A DNA stretch of 64,000 bases. Origin: Zygosaccharomyces rouxii (taxonomy: Eukaryota > Ascomycota > Saccharomycetes > Saccharomycetales > Saccharomycetaceae). This document shows positions 49,157 to 58,397 of the stretch, in pieces. The DNA lies in contig NC_012995.1 of the NCBI RefSeq assembly GCF_000026365.1, positions 1,180,501 through 1,244,500 of the forward strand, given 5' to 3'. Below the pieces are notes generated by a model. The model saw only the letters and a program-made list of their open reading frames with translations, had not been told where the DNA came from and did no database searches. The translations under genes were made by a program, and so were the position numbers. Within the stretch, counting starts at the first letter, position 1. Every line of letters begins with the position of its first letter.

Positions 49157-49597
49157 ATGAACGTCGTACCACCATCGAATTTCCAATCTCAAGTTTCTAC
49201 AGATAAAGGATTATCATCAAATGCCATCAAATCGTTGCCAGACACTCTACGTCAACAAAATGGTGGTTCAGTACCACAATCTAGTCAGCTAAGTAATAGA
49301 CATCCATTAGAAGCACGTCTGCAGAACTGGGAAGAGACTCAACGTAAGAGACAGTTGGAGCAGTACAGACAAATATTTGGTATTGCAGAACCTATGAAAA
49401 GAGTTATGGATTTAAAGCTTGTAGAACAAACTGATTTCAACCCTTTGAACCAATCAAATCTACATAGAGATATTCTTTTGAATAAGGACTCTAGCATTGA
49501 TTGGGAGGATGTTTACGGTGAGCCACTTGTAAGCCAAAGTGGGAACTTACTGGGTGACGATGTGCATGCTAAGATCGAATCTCACACAGGTATCTAA
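49157..49597 (+). CDS. UMP1: 20S proteasome maturation factor Ump1
   Basis: 146 residues (S. cerevisiae 148). POMP/Ump1 family: a disordered Ser/Gln-rich N-terminus, then the conserved HPLEARLQNWEETQRKRQLEQYRQ helix region split around residue 65, and RQIFGIAEPMKR at about 72-83. The acidic C-terminal part ends with WEDVYGEP. Ump1 guides half-proteasome joining and is the first substrate of the finished particle. The PACE-like element upstream fits Rpn4 control. It corresponds to YBR173C. Confidence 0.95.
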   Translation: MNVVPPSNFQSQVSTDKGLSSNAIKSLPDTLRQQNGGSVPQSSQLSNRHPLEARLQNWEETQRKRQLEQYRQIFGIAEPMKRVMDLKLVEQTDFNPLNQSNLHRDILLNKDSSIDWEDVYGEPLVSQSGNLLGDDVHAKIESHTGI

Positions 49598-50252
49598 TGC
49601 TATATAATTACAATATAAGATAAAGATATTGCTATGCGTAACTGTTTTGCTATTATGATAACTATGATTACCATTGTTATCGCTATTACTACTACTACTA
49701 CTACTACCACTACTACTACTACTCTCCCCCATTCGAACCCTATAAGATTTATTTCTACAGTTCGAATCCCGTAAGGAGCATCTTAGTAATTTCTCGGGTT
49801 CGAATCTTATAAGAGTCAAACTTGGCCACGTTCGGGGTGATTGAAAATTTTTTATTTCGATTTTCCGCATAGTCTGGCAACATTACGCATGGACGACTCG
49901 AATTCAAACTTTTCAACCCTGAAAGAACAAGGCCGTTAAAAACTAAGCAATTAGAATAACCAATCTGTCTATAAAATTGTTATTATTACGAGTTATTCCG
50001 TGTTCGTCGTCATACTTATCCAGTTAAGAGTATAATTGGATTGTGAAGCATTGATCTTTCTCCAATAATAATAATAAAAAAACAAAAAATATAGAATATT
50101 CTAACAATAATAAAAAAAATTAAAAAAAAAAAAAAAAAAATTAAAAAGTCAACTGCAAAATAGACTGTATCTGTTCCTATCCTAATTGATTGCTTGCATC
50201 GATACTTTTTCAATTGTTAACTCTCACCAATCCCTAATTATTTTATTTTAGT
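49598..50252. other. UMP1/SMY2 intergenic region: ACT trinucleotide run, B-box-like motifs, poly-A tracts
   Basis: 655 bp. A run of ACT/ACC triplets occupies about 49686-49722. Three TTCGAA-centred motifs resembling the Pol III B box (GGTTCGANTCC) follow at about 49730-49742 (minus), 49758-49770 (plus) and 49797-49808 (plus). No cloverleaf can be folded around them. A long A-rich tract (about 50075-50150) precedes SMY2. Confidence 0.5.
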
Positions 50253-52559
50253 ATGGATTTCCAATCGCATTATCAAGACCCTTTGAATTCGATGAATTAT
50301 CAATTCCAGAATATTTCACTTCAAAATGGTCCTACTTTTGACCCTGCAATTGCTCGAATGGGTACTCCAGTACGTGTATCATCAGGAGCTGCACAACCTC
50401 TGAGCCGTCAAACCTCTATTATGGATTCTATCGGTATCCAAAGATCATCGTCCCCGTTTGTTGATCCCTCATCAGGTTTAAATTCAGCTTCTACTCCCTC
50501 TGCTGCTGCTGCTGTTGCTGCTGCTTCCGCAACGCCAACGACCTCTTCTGCAACTACGGTGCCTACTACCACCATGAACCCAGCATTAACCCCAGGTCAC
50601 ATGTTTAACTCTTTATCGCATCAGAATTCGGTTGCTCAAGATTCTGCTACTTCTTCGCCGTATCCATCTCAGATGGCTACTCCAAACGTTTTGCATGGTG
50701 GATTATTTGGATCAGTTCCACCTGGTGTCAGTAGTTCGGCAACTGGTAGAGCACCACCCTTGCTTGTTGATTCTCAATGGAGATATATTGATACTCAGGG
50801 TCAAATTCAGGGTCCATTTGGATCGGGACCCATGTCCCAATGGTATGCAAGTGGTTATTTTCAACCATCTTTACAAATTTCAAGGGTTCCAACTACCTTA
50901 GAACCATTTGGTATTAATGATAATTTTATTACTTTAGGCGATTTGATTTCTAAAGTTAATAATTTCCAAGATCCATTTCATGCATTTGATTTAGTCGCTG
51001 CTAATATTCTACCGAATATCGGATCTGCCTTGAATGTTCCAGTACCACCTGCTCCAGCAGCGGCCGATGCTGTTGCCGCTGCCCCAACTTCCACTACAAT
51101 TGCCCCTGTTACCGCCTCTGCTAATGTTCCATTTCAACAGCAACAACATCCTGCTTCTACAACGGCCCTGCCAAGCGAAGACTATACACATGATGAAATT
51201 TTGAAACTAAAAGACTTAGACGGTGGATATTACCATGATACTGTGGTACCAATCCCTACCGGATCTAGGAAGCAAGAGAAGGTTACTGAGCAAGAAAGAT
51301 TAGAGAAGGTTGCAGAGAAGAAAAGTGAAGAAGGGACCAAGAAAGATGAGAAGAAGAAGAAGAAAGAAGAAGAAGAAAGTAAAAAACAAAAGGCTGAAGA
51401 AGCAGCCAGACAATTATTGGAACAAGAATATGAGACTAAAAGGAAAGAAGAATCGAAGAAGTCAAAGAAGTCTCAGAAGCAGAAAGAGGTTATACGGGAA
51501 TCTCCACCTGTGGAACCTTCAACTAAAGAAATTTCACCAAAGGAACAGACAGCAAAACCTGCTACTGTGCAACCAGCTACTGAAGTGAAGACCACAGTTG
51601 CTCCATGGGCTGACAAAGTTAAAAACACAGCATTACCTAAGCTTCCCTCCATCTCTGAACTTCAAAAGAGAGAAGAAATGGAAAGAGTTGAAAAGCAGCG
51701 CCAAGAAAAGATCGCAGCAGACAAATTGAAAGAACAAATCATTAAAGAGGATAAGGAACGACAAGAACTAAAATCTGTCTTAACTTGGGCTGATAAACCA
51801 AAAGCAGCACCTGTAAGTGTTGATATTAAGCCACAGTTGAAGAAAGAAGAAAAGAAGAAACCATCCCGCAAACAAGAAACTGTCACTTTAGATGAATTTA
51901 ATGATCCAAAGTTTTTGAAGGAACAGACTAAATTATGGGAGGAAGCTCAAAAATCAAAAACTAAACGTCCAACCGTGGCAAACACTGCTAGTATTGTTAG
52001 CAGTGCTGGTGGTCAAAGTGCATGGACAACGGTAACATCCAAGTCTGTTAAACAAACCAGTGTAGGTGCTCAACAAAAGCCTACCGTACAGCCCAAGTCT
52101 TATATCAACCCCGATAAGCTCAGAGCCGTTGGATCCAATAATACCACTAACAGACAAATTGGTTCATCTACCAGTATTCCAGGTTTGAAGGTGAAACAAA
52201 CCCAAAGTACGCCAGCATATCCAGGCAATGCATCCATATCGGCACGTCAAGAATTCTTAAGATGGTGTCGTTCTCGTATGCAATTAAATGCATCAGTGAG
52301 AAAAGATGCTGTCCTTGAAGTGTTATTAAGTTTGCCTGCAGGCGGTGAATCCGTCAGTATTATCGCGGACACAATTAATTCAAACTCTAATGCTATGGAT
52401 GGTAAAAGGTTTGCAGAGGAATTCATCAAGAGACGTCAAGAAGTCGAGAAACAAATCAAGGATCCTCTGACTTGGGCCGAAGTTTTATCTATGCCCGAAG
52501 GCGATGATGACGATTGGGAATTCCAAGTTGTCAGCAAGAAAAAGGGAAGAAAGCATTAA
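50253..52559 (+). CDS. SMY2: GYF-domain protein, pre-duplication ortholog of Smy2/Syh1
   Basis: 768 residues. A low-complexity Ala/Ser/Thr/Pro N-terminus includes an Ala run near 84-95. The GYF domain at about 173-220 (QWRYIDTQGQIQGPFGS, then WYASGYF) binds PPG-phi proline motifs. A Lys/Glu-rich probable coiled coil covers about 345-560, interrupted by two WADK motifs, and an EFLRWCRSRMQLN block near 665 starts the C-terminal domain. S. cerevisiae Smy2 (740) and Syh1 (849) act in COPII traffic, translational repression and no-go decay. One gene stands for both, YBR172C and YPL105C. Confidence 0.93.
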   Translation: MDFQSHYQDPLNSMNYQFQNISLQNGPTFDPAIARMGTPVRVSSGAAQPLSRQTSIMDSIGIQRSSSPFVDPSSGLNSASTPSAAAAVAAASATPTTSSATTVPTTTMNPALTPGHMFNSLSHQNSVAQDSATSSPYPSQMATPNVLHGGLFGSVPPGVSSSATGRAPPLLVDSQWRYIDTQGQIQGPFGSGPMSQWYASGYFQPSLQISRVPTTLEPFGINDNFITLGDLISKVNNFQDPFHAFDLVAANILPNIGSALNVPVPPAPAAADAVAAAPTSTTIAPVTASANVPFQQQQHPASTTALPSEDYTHDEILKLKDLDGGYYHDTVVPIPTGSRKQEKVTEQERLEKVAEKKSEEGTKKDEKKKKKEEEESKKQKAEEAARQLLEQEYETKRKEESKKSKKSQKQKEVIRESPPVEPSTKEISPKEQTAKPATVQPATEVKTTVAPWADKVKNTALPKLPSISELQKREEMERVEKQRQEKIAADKLKEQIIKEDKERQELKSVLTWADKPKAAPVSVDIKPQLKKEEKKKPSRKQETVTLDEFNDPKFLKEQTKLWEEAQKSKTKRPTVANTASIVSSAGGQSAWTTVTSKSVKQTSVGAQQKPTVQPKSYINPDKLRAVGSNNTTNRQIGSSTSIPGLKVKQTQSTPAYPGNASISARQEFLRWCRSRMQLNASVRKDAVLEVLLSLPAGGESVSIIADTINSNSNAMDGKRFAEEFIKRRQEVEKQIKDPLTWAEVLSMPEGDDDDWEFQVVSKKKGRKH

Positions 52560-52613
52560 ACTTTGTAATCTGTCTCTATGTTACACAAGCATATATATAT
52601 ATATATAATATAA

Positions 52614-53228
52614 TCACTCGATTAGTCTGCCATTGTTATCTAGCTTCAGCTCCCATTCTTCGGCGCACACTGTCTTACGCTTTAAAATAGAATTATAACG
52701 TCTTGCCAACGCCTGGTTAAAGCAGATTTCTTTGGCCACTACCACAAACATTTGTAACCAGCCAGGTTGTATCTCTTGAGCCTCTTGTAAAGTTTGTTTA
52801 AATTCGAGTTCTATCAATTTGACCTCATTTTGATAACGTTGCCAGTAGTCCTCACCAATGGATCCATTCTTGTAAAGGATGTTAATCTGAGGTTCTAATT
52901 CTTTCATCTTAAATGAACGTCTGATTGCTTCAGCACCCCTGTTTAACAATGCTGCTTTTAACACCTTTTCATGTACAGGTTGTTCATCGTTCAACTCTTT
53001 CAACGCTACATGAATATCCCTAGCATCGTTATCATCAAAGATGGAAGGCAATTCAGCCATCTTTGCAATTCTTCTTTTTCTGTACTGAGATCCAAAAATA
53101 ACCAATGAAAGGATCAAAATGGCACTGTATATCAGTGGTGTATAAACTGAAACGATCTTGGTCTCTACATGTTCTTCTGTTTCGAAAAAGGTACTGTTAC
53201 CATGGGCATCCCCTTGATAAGATGACAT
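52614..53228 (-). CDS. SEC66: Sec63-complex subunit Sec66 (Sec71)
   Basis: 204 residues (S. cerevisiae 206). A short lumenal N-terminus contains a potential N-glycosylation site (NST), then one membrane helix near 32-46 and a cytosolic helical domain with basic patch RKRRIAK. Sec66 with Sec72 helps Sec62/Sec63 in post-translational translocation into the ER. The position is YBR171W, convergent with SMY2, with a TA-dinucleotide run between the stops (about 52592-52610). Confidence 0.95.
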   Translation of the reverse strand: MSSYQGDAHGNSTFFETEEHVETKIVSVYTPLIYSAILILSLVIFGSQYRKRRIAKMAELPSIFDDNDARDIHVALKELNDEQPVHEKVLKAALLNRGAEAIRRSFKMKELEPQINILYKNGSIGEDYWQRYQNEVKLIELEFKQTLQEAQEIQPGWLQMFVVVAKEICFNQALARRYNSILKRKTVCAEEWELKLDNNGRLIE

Positions 53229-53369
53229 TTTGGATCTTCAGTTGGCCTCGACGAGCGTGTTACGCTTAAATTCCAACGCTTTCTTTAGATGTATAGTTGT
53301 TAATTACTACTAAGAATTTTTCATGTTGAAAGATATCTTTAAAGGTGAACAAACTACATGTTACAAATA

Positions 53370-53378
53370 AGTGGCAAA
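53370..53378 (+). promoter_or_regulatory. PACE-like Rpn4 site, NPL4 promoter
   Basis: AGTGGCAAA, the same one-mismatch PACE variant as before UMP1, 42 bp before the NPL4 ATG. Confidence 0.55.
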
Positions 53379-53419
53379 AAGACTAGTTGAAATCATCATT
53401 TTATTAAGTTTGGATCGCG

Positions 53420-55138
53420 ATGATTTTGAGAATTAGGTCTAAGGAAGGTATGCAAAGAGTTTCCTGCGATTCAGGAGACCTTTTTGGTACAGTTGTAGAG
53501 AAAATACTGTCACATTTAAGTCCATCTGTAAATCCTGCTACTATAACTGTGGGAAGCCAAGAATCTACCGCAAATGAGCCTATAGCTGGTCTGGTTTATC
53601 GTAGTGTAGCAGATTTGGGATTAAACCACGGTGACATTGTATTTGTCAAATATCAAGAGAAAGAAGGTGAGCAACCTAAGGAAGCTGCGTCTGTTAATAT
53701 AAATACAACTGAAAACGTTAAGGCCTCTATTGCACCTCCTGCAAAAGAATTGCAATTAGATCAGGAATTAGAAAAGGAAGAAGGTTTGATACCAAGAAAG
53801 AAATCCTCACTTTGTAGACATGGTGACAACGGTATGTGTGAATACTGTTCCCCTTTACCACCTTGGGATAAGCAGTATCACGAGGATCGTAATATCAAAC
53901 ACATTTCATTCCATTCGCATTTGAAACAGTTAAACGAAAGTACTAATAAGGCTACCGGTGGATCATATATCGCCCCCTTATCACAACCAGATTTTAGGAT
54001 TAACAAACGCTGCATCAATGGACATGAACCATGGCCTCGTGGTATATGTTCTAAGTGCCAGCCTTCTGCAATTACTTTGCAACAACAGAATTTCAGAATG
54101 GTAGACCATGTCGAGTTCCAAAAAAGTGCATTGATCAATGAATTTATTGAATGTTGGAGATATACGGGAACTCAAAGGTTTGGTTACATGTATGGTACCT
54201 ATCAAAGGTACGATGCCACACCTTTAGGTGTCAAAGCTGTTGTCGAGGCTATTTATGAACCCCCTCAACATGATGAACAAGATGGGTTAACCATGGATAT
54301 GGAACAAGTGAAAGAGGAGATGTCTAAAGTGGATCAATTAGCCGAAACTTTCGGCCTATTTCCTGTAGGATTGATTTTTACGGATTTGAACGATTGTGGT
54401 GCTGGTGATGGTTCCGTTTTTTGTAAAAGACATAAAGATTCGTTTTTCCTTTCGTCTTTGGAAGTTTCAATGGCGGCTAGGCATCAATTATCACATCCAA
54501 ACGTTTCCAAATTTAGCGAACAGGGTCATTATTCATCAAAATTTGTCACTTGTGTGATTTCAGGTAATTTACAAAACGAAATCGATATTGCATCTTACCA
54601 AGTGTCCACAAGTGCTGAGGCACTTGTAGATGCCGATATGATTACTGGATCAACGCATCCATCAATGGCTTTTATTAATGAAACAACGTCCGAAAGATAT
54701 GTGCCAGAGATTTTCTACATGAAAAGGAACGAATACGGGCTAACTATCAAGGAAAATGCTAAACCGGCATTTCCAGTTGATTATTTGCTTCTTTCATTGA
54801 CTCATGGGTTCCCCCTAGAATCATCTGAAAGAAAACCATTGTTTGCCACAACTGCTGATTTCCCATGGGCTAACAGGCAAGCGATGGGGTTGTCACAGGA
54901 CCACCACGAATTGAAAAGATATCTTTATGGTGCCGCAACAAGTGGAGATTTCAAAGAATTACAGAGCAAACTTTCTAACTTCCACTTATTGCTCTATTTG
55001 CATTCCTTAGAGGTTTTATCACCATCCGAATGGCTTCTGTTGGTAGATGCTGTTAAAACTGATGAAGATGAGAAATTATTCGAATTAATCTCTACACCTG
55101 GTTGGCAAACTTTGGTGATGATTCTTCAAGAGAGTTAA
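53420..55138 (+). CDS. NPL4: Cdc48 cofactor Npl4
   Basis: 572 residues (S. cerevisiae 580). An N-terminal UBX-like ubiquitin fold (1-80) precedes the two zinc motifs CRHGDNGMCEYC (about 131-142) and CINGHEPWPRGICSKC (about 199-214). An inactive MPN domain follows (about 230-400, lacking the JAMM metal residues) with the C-terminal domain. Npl4 pairs with Ufd1 on Cdc48 to unfold ubiquitylated proteins, including ER-associated degradation substrates. It corresponds to YBR170C and ends the YBR/YPL interleaved block. Confidence 0.96.
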   Translation: MILRIRSKEGMQRVSCDSGDLFGTVVEKILSHLSPSVNPATITVGSQESTANEPIAGLVYRSVADLGLNHGDIVFVKYQEKEGEQPKEAASVNINTTENVKASIAPPAKELQLDQELEKEEGLIPRKKSSLCRHGDNGMCEYCSPLPPWDKQYHEDRNIKHISFHSHLKQLNESTNKATGGSYIAPLSQPDFRINKRCINGHEPWPRGICSKCQPSAITLQQQNFRMVDHVEFQKSALINEFIECWRYTGTQRFGYMYGTYQRYDATPLGVKAVVEAIYEPPQHDEQDGLTMDMEQVKEEMSKVDQLAETFGLFPVGLIFTDLNDCGAGDGSVFCKRHKDSFFLSSLEVSMAARHQLSHPNVSKFSEQGHYSSKFVTCVISGNLQNEIDIASYQVSTSAEALVDADMITGSTHPSMAFINETTSERYVPEIFYMKRNEYGLTIKENAKPAFPVDYLLLSLTHGFPLESSERKPLFATTADFPWANRQAMGLSQDHHELKRYLYGAATSGDFKELQSKLSNFHLLLYLHSLEVLSPSEWLLLVDAVKTDEDEKLFELISTPGWQTLVMILQES

Positions 55139-55682
55139 TAGCTTATATAATGGTAATTGATAAAGAATCTATTTGGGAACGTTATATATACATGTTGGAT
55201 TCGCAGCTGTGTAGCATGGCTAAGCGCTCAATTTAACATCTAGTGCTTGCGAAACTGTTTCGGAGAGCAGCTCTTCGGCAACAAATTCTTGGAAATTGCA
55301 GTAAGATTTAATAGCCCAATAATTCATAATGAGACTCAGGTTCATCGCATCTTGATAACTATAGAACCTATTACCTATTTTATGGCGCTACGAAATGCCT
55401 TGTACCAGCATGCCATGCACCCAAGGTAAGCTGTCACATGTACTAAGTATCGCATCTCTACCTTATAAAACTACTAGCTATGAAGGAGAACTAGCATAAA
55501 ATGTAAAGAAGTATTTTTCACATATATTAAAGTCCTTAGATACTAGTGAAACAAGAAACATAAAGATTTATGGGCAAAGAAAGGTTGATAGTACCATTTT
55601 GTGTCCCGGTTAAAATTGAAATCATCTGAAGGAACATATTCAATATTAAGGAGTAAAAGCATCAATATCATACAACTCGAAC
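55139..55682. other. NPL4 3' region up to tRNA-Gly
   Basis: 544 bp with no ATG ORF of note. A TGTTGG at about 55194 recalls a Ty LTR start, but no matching CCAACA end or target duplication is present. Nothing else identified. Confidence 0.4.
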
Positions 55683-55754
55683 GGGCGGTTAGTGTAGTGG
55701 TTATCATTCCACCCTTCCAAGGTGGAGACACGGGTTCGATTCTCGTACCGCTCA
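55683..55754 (+). tRNA. tRNA-Gly (anticodon TCC)
   Basis: 72 nt, no intron. Acceptor GGGCGGT pairs with ACCGCTC, the anticodon loop CTTCCAA has TCC at 55716-55718, and the T-arm has GGTTCGATTC. It is almost the same as S. cerevisiae tRNA-Gly(UCC) and decodes GGA/GGG. A T6 Pol III terminator is at 55757-55762. It sits exactly where the YBR/YPL block gives way to the YNL/YDL block. Confidence 0.96.
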
Positions 55755-55987
55755 TATTTTTTGGTTCAGCATCGAAAACGTCGTTCAATTTCAAGCTCAT
55801 GGGACAGTCAACAGCATGCCTCTTTTATCGTTCCCGTCTTCTTAGAGCATTAAATCAATTAAATTCATTACGTACATGCCCAATTGCTTGTATATACCTG
55901 TGCGATTAAAATTAGGGACTATGAAATCACAATTGGGCCTTCCTTATATCGATTAACAAATCGAAAATTTTCAGATGAATCCTTTGA

Positions 55988-57427
55988 TCATTGCGGTTTG
56001 AGTATACGAGGAGCGAACCGATGTTCCTGGGACTTTCCTAGCTCTTCCCCCGGCGGGTCTTTTGAAGCAACTTGTTCTTGTTCATTTAGTTTGGGAACCC
56101 CATGTTTCTGGTCTTTGGGATCTTCCCCAGGTGCCTGATGAGGTTGTTCCTGTGCCCCATTATGACTTTCGTCCGGTGATTCAGATTTGTGTTCTCCTGG
56201 AGGTCCCGCTGGTTTCGATCCTCCTGGATGTTCTTCTGGTCCTCCTTCTTTTGATTCTTCTGAACCCCCCTTCGGCCTTCCTGGAAGACCCTCTGATTTC
56301 GAATCTTTCGATTCTTCAGAATGCCCCTCCGGCTTTGGATCTTCCTTAGAGTGCGTTGGTCTTTGTGGTGCTCCTAGAGATTCATCATGAGATGGAGGTT
56401 CAGATTTCCCACCGTCGCCAAGCATTTTCCATTCATCAAGTTCTTCAACATTTTTTCCTTCACTCTGAGCTTTTTGCTCCATTGCCAAAAGAGCTGTTCT
56501 TCTCACACCATTACATCTTACTTGATGCAACTTTGTCGTTACTTTACCCGATATCCTTGTGAATTCCATTCCTGTTAACTCACCGCCTTTAACACAACCT
56601 GTATCTAATCCCATCGTATGTCCTCTAAGGTTTAAACCTTTACTTGCATCATGTCCGTAGAGAACATAAGTTGACAATAATTCATCCGGTAACTTCGAAC
56701 CTTTCCAAAGTTTGAACCATCTAATAAAATGCTTATTTTCCTTTTCCTTTGAGAACTGAGCCAAATTACTTTTATCCACATATTTCATTTCAGTTAGAGC
56801 TTTAATACCAGGTACCCTATTGTTAAAATCACCCGGTAACATGCCCGCATGAACTGCATACAATTGTTTCTCGCCTAAATCAATATGCAACGCAGCCGAA
56901 CAATGCTGAGCCAATGAAACCATCTTTTCGGGTCCCAATTGACGTGAAATTTCCCAATGTGCACGCTTAATCTTTGTGATATCACCAGGAATGAAAAGTT
57001 CTTCACTTAACGTAAATTGCAATGGTTTCAGATTACGTTTTTTATGCCAAGGAAACTTAGCCACACCTGGATTTAAAAATGCAAACATAACCGCTAAATC
57101 ATGATTCCCCAGAACACATTTAACTTTATCCTTATTATCGAGAATAAAATTCGCTACTTGGACAGAATCTGGTCCCTTGGCCAAAAAGTCTCCTAATAGT
57201 ACTACTGTGGTGTCCTCCAATCCGGTTTTTTCAAATAATTGTTGCATTTCATGATACTGACCATGTACATCGCCCACAAAGAGTAATCTTAAGTCATGGT
57301 CCTTGTCCGCAGGTAGTGGTACCTCATCAAGAAGGCTAATCCTGGGCAAGCTGAAGATAGGCTCATTATCGAGTAGATTTTTAACATAGGCACAGTAAAC
57401 TGCGAACAACGAAAGGAAAAGAAGCAC
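55988..57427 (-). CDS. PPN2: Endopolyphosphatase Ppn2-like calcineurin-fold phosphatase with long C-terminal tail
   Basis: 479 codons in frame. An N-terminal membrane anchor (LLFLSLFAVYCAYV) is followed by metallophosphatase motifs GDVHGQ (52-57), GDFLAKGPDS, GNHD, HAGM and YGHDASKG. Ppn2 of S. cerevisiae (326 residues) is a vacuolar endopolyphosphatase. From about residue 335 a roughly 145-residue tail rich in Glu, Ser, Gly, Pro and Lys is added. No ATG lies in frame before the catalytic motifs; the frame opens at GTG 57427. An out-of-frame ATG at 57455 would join this frame if the run of five A at 57435-57439 had one base fewer, giving a normal signal anchor. A sequence error, true frameshift or non-AUG start are all possible. 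It corresponds to YNL217W. Confidence 0.85.
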   Translation of the reverse strand: MLLFLSLFAVYCAYVKNLLDNEPIFSLPRISLLDEVPLPADKDHDLRLLFVGDVHGQYHEMQQLFEKTGLEDTTVVLLGDFLAKGPDSVQVANFILDNKDKVKCVLGNHDLAVMFAFLNPGVAKFPWHKKRNLKPLQFTLSEELFIPGDITKIKRAHWEISRQLGPEKMVSLAQHCSAALHIDLGEKQLYAVHAGMLPGDFNNRVPGIKALTEMKYVDKSNLAQFSKEKENKHFIRWFKLWKGSKLPDELLSTYVLYGHDASKGLNLRGHTMGLDTGCVKGGELTGMEFTRISGKVTTKLHQVRCNGVRRTALLAMEQKAQSEGKNVEELDEWKMLGDGGKSEPPSHDESLGAPQRPTHSKEDPKPEGHSEESKDSKSEGLPGRPKGGSEESKEGGPEEHPGGSKPAGPPGEHKSESPDESHNGAQEQPHQAPGEDPKDQKHGVPKLNEQEQVASKDPPGEELGKSQEHRFAPRILKPQ

Positions 57428-57832
57428 GCTGATGAAAAAGTGCTGTTCTCCGCATCAGTAACTGCCGTCCTAATACTCTTCCAGTTGTGCTTAAACCCAA
57501 GTTACTGTTCCCTCTCTTTCTTGAGACACACACTATTGTTCAACTTTAAAATTTCTTGGCATTCTCGGCCTCTATTTATACTCTTTGGAAAATCGGGGCA
57601 GCACGTGCACCTGAAAATTTTTGTAAGTGTACCTTTAAACGTTATCAAACTTAATCATAGTACTAACACAACAACGATTGTTCGATGAAATAGTGGGAAT
57701 TAATACTTTTGACGAGTCTATTAGGTCCTAAGTGGTAATTGGGAGGGTTTTAAAAAAATCCGCAGGTATCAATTCGACACTAAAAGGGTGAAGATCTGAA
57801 GCTTTATTATTTTATTTTTTTGTTTATACTCG
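57428..57832. promoter_or_regulatory. Divergent PPN2/YPD1 promoter
   Basis: 405 bp. It contains the likely true PPN2 ATG at 57455 and a CACGTG at 57602-57607. Pho4 binds that core, which would suit a polyphosphate gene, but one site is weak evidence. A T-rich run precedes YPD1. Confidence 0.4.
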
Positions 57833-58324
57833 ATGATGTCAGCTATCCCCAAGGAGATTATTAACTGGAGTATCCTCAACGAAATTGTTTCAATGGATGA
57901 AGACGATCCTGAATTTAGTAAAGGGTTAATTATCCAGTTTATGGAACAGGCGCAAACAACTTTTGATAAGATGCAGACTATTTTGCACACGACAAAGGAC
58001 CTTGGTGAACTAGATTCCCTAGGGCATTTCTTGAAGGGATCATCAGCTGCGTTAGGTTTGCAGAGGATCGCATGGGTTTGTGAAAGAATTCAAAATTTAG
58101 GTAGAAAACATGAAAATTCTTTCCCCAGTAGTGAAGTAGTTAGAGCTTCATTGTTTGGTAATAATATGGAGCCAAGTAGTGCGGCAAGCGTTGAAAGTGA
58201 AAACATGCCACAATTGGATGATTCCGTCTATTTGGGATTAATAGGTGAAGCCCTACAAGAGGCTAGAAATGAATTTCAACTGGCGAAGTTGGAATTATCC
58301 AAGTACTACGGTTCCCCATTGTAA
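57833..58324 (+). CDS. YPD1: Histidine phosphotransfer protein of the Sln1 osmosensing relay
   Basis: 163 residues from the first ATG, or 162 from the second at 57836. The HPt four-helix bundle carries the phospho-His in LGHFLKGSSAALGL; counted from the second Met it is His64, as in S. cerevisiae Ypd1 (167 residues). Ypd1 moves phosphate from Sln1 to Ssk1 and Skn7, controlling the Hog1 pathway. It corresponds to YDL235C. Confidence 0.96.
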   Translation: MMSAIPKEIINWSILNEIVSMDEDDPEFSKGLIIQFMEQAQTTFDKMQTILHTTKDLGELDSLGHFLKGSSAALGLQRIAWVCERIQNLGRKHENSFPSSEVVRASLFGNNMEPSSAASVESENMPQLDDSVYLGLIGEALQEARNEFQLAKLELSKYYGSPL

Positions 58325-58397
58325 TAGTATAACGAAAAAAAACAAACAACGACAACAACGACGATCCAATTGCTGTATAAAATGCGTAAAAAGAAAT

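Noticed and set aside
55194..55700. TGTTGG near tRNA-Gly as the start of a solo Ty LTR
   Set aside because: No matching CCAACA terminus or 5-bp target duplication was found in a plausible distance, and the interior does not resemble a delta or sigma element.
55995..56578. Several plus-strand ORFs (60-95 codons) opposite the PPN2 tail
   Set aside because: They are mirror frames of a Gly/Glu/Pro-rich coding sequence and carry no independent features.
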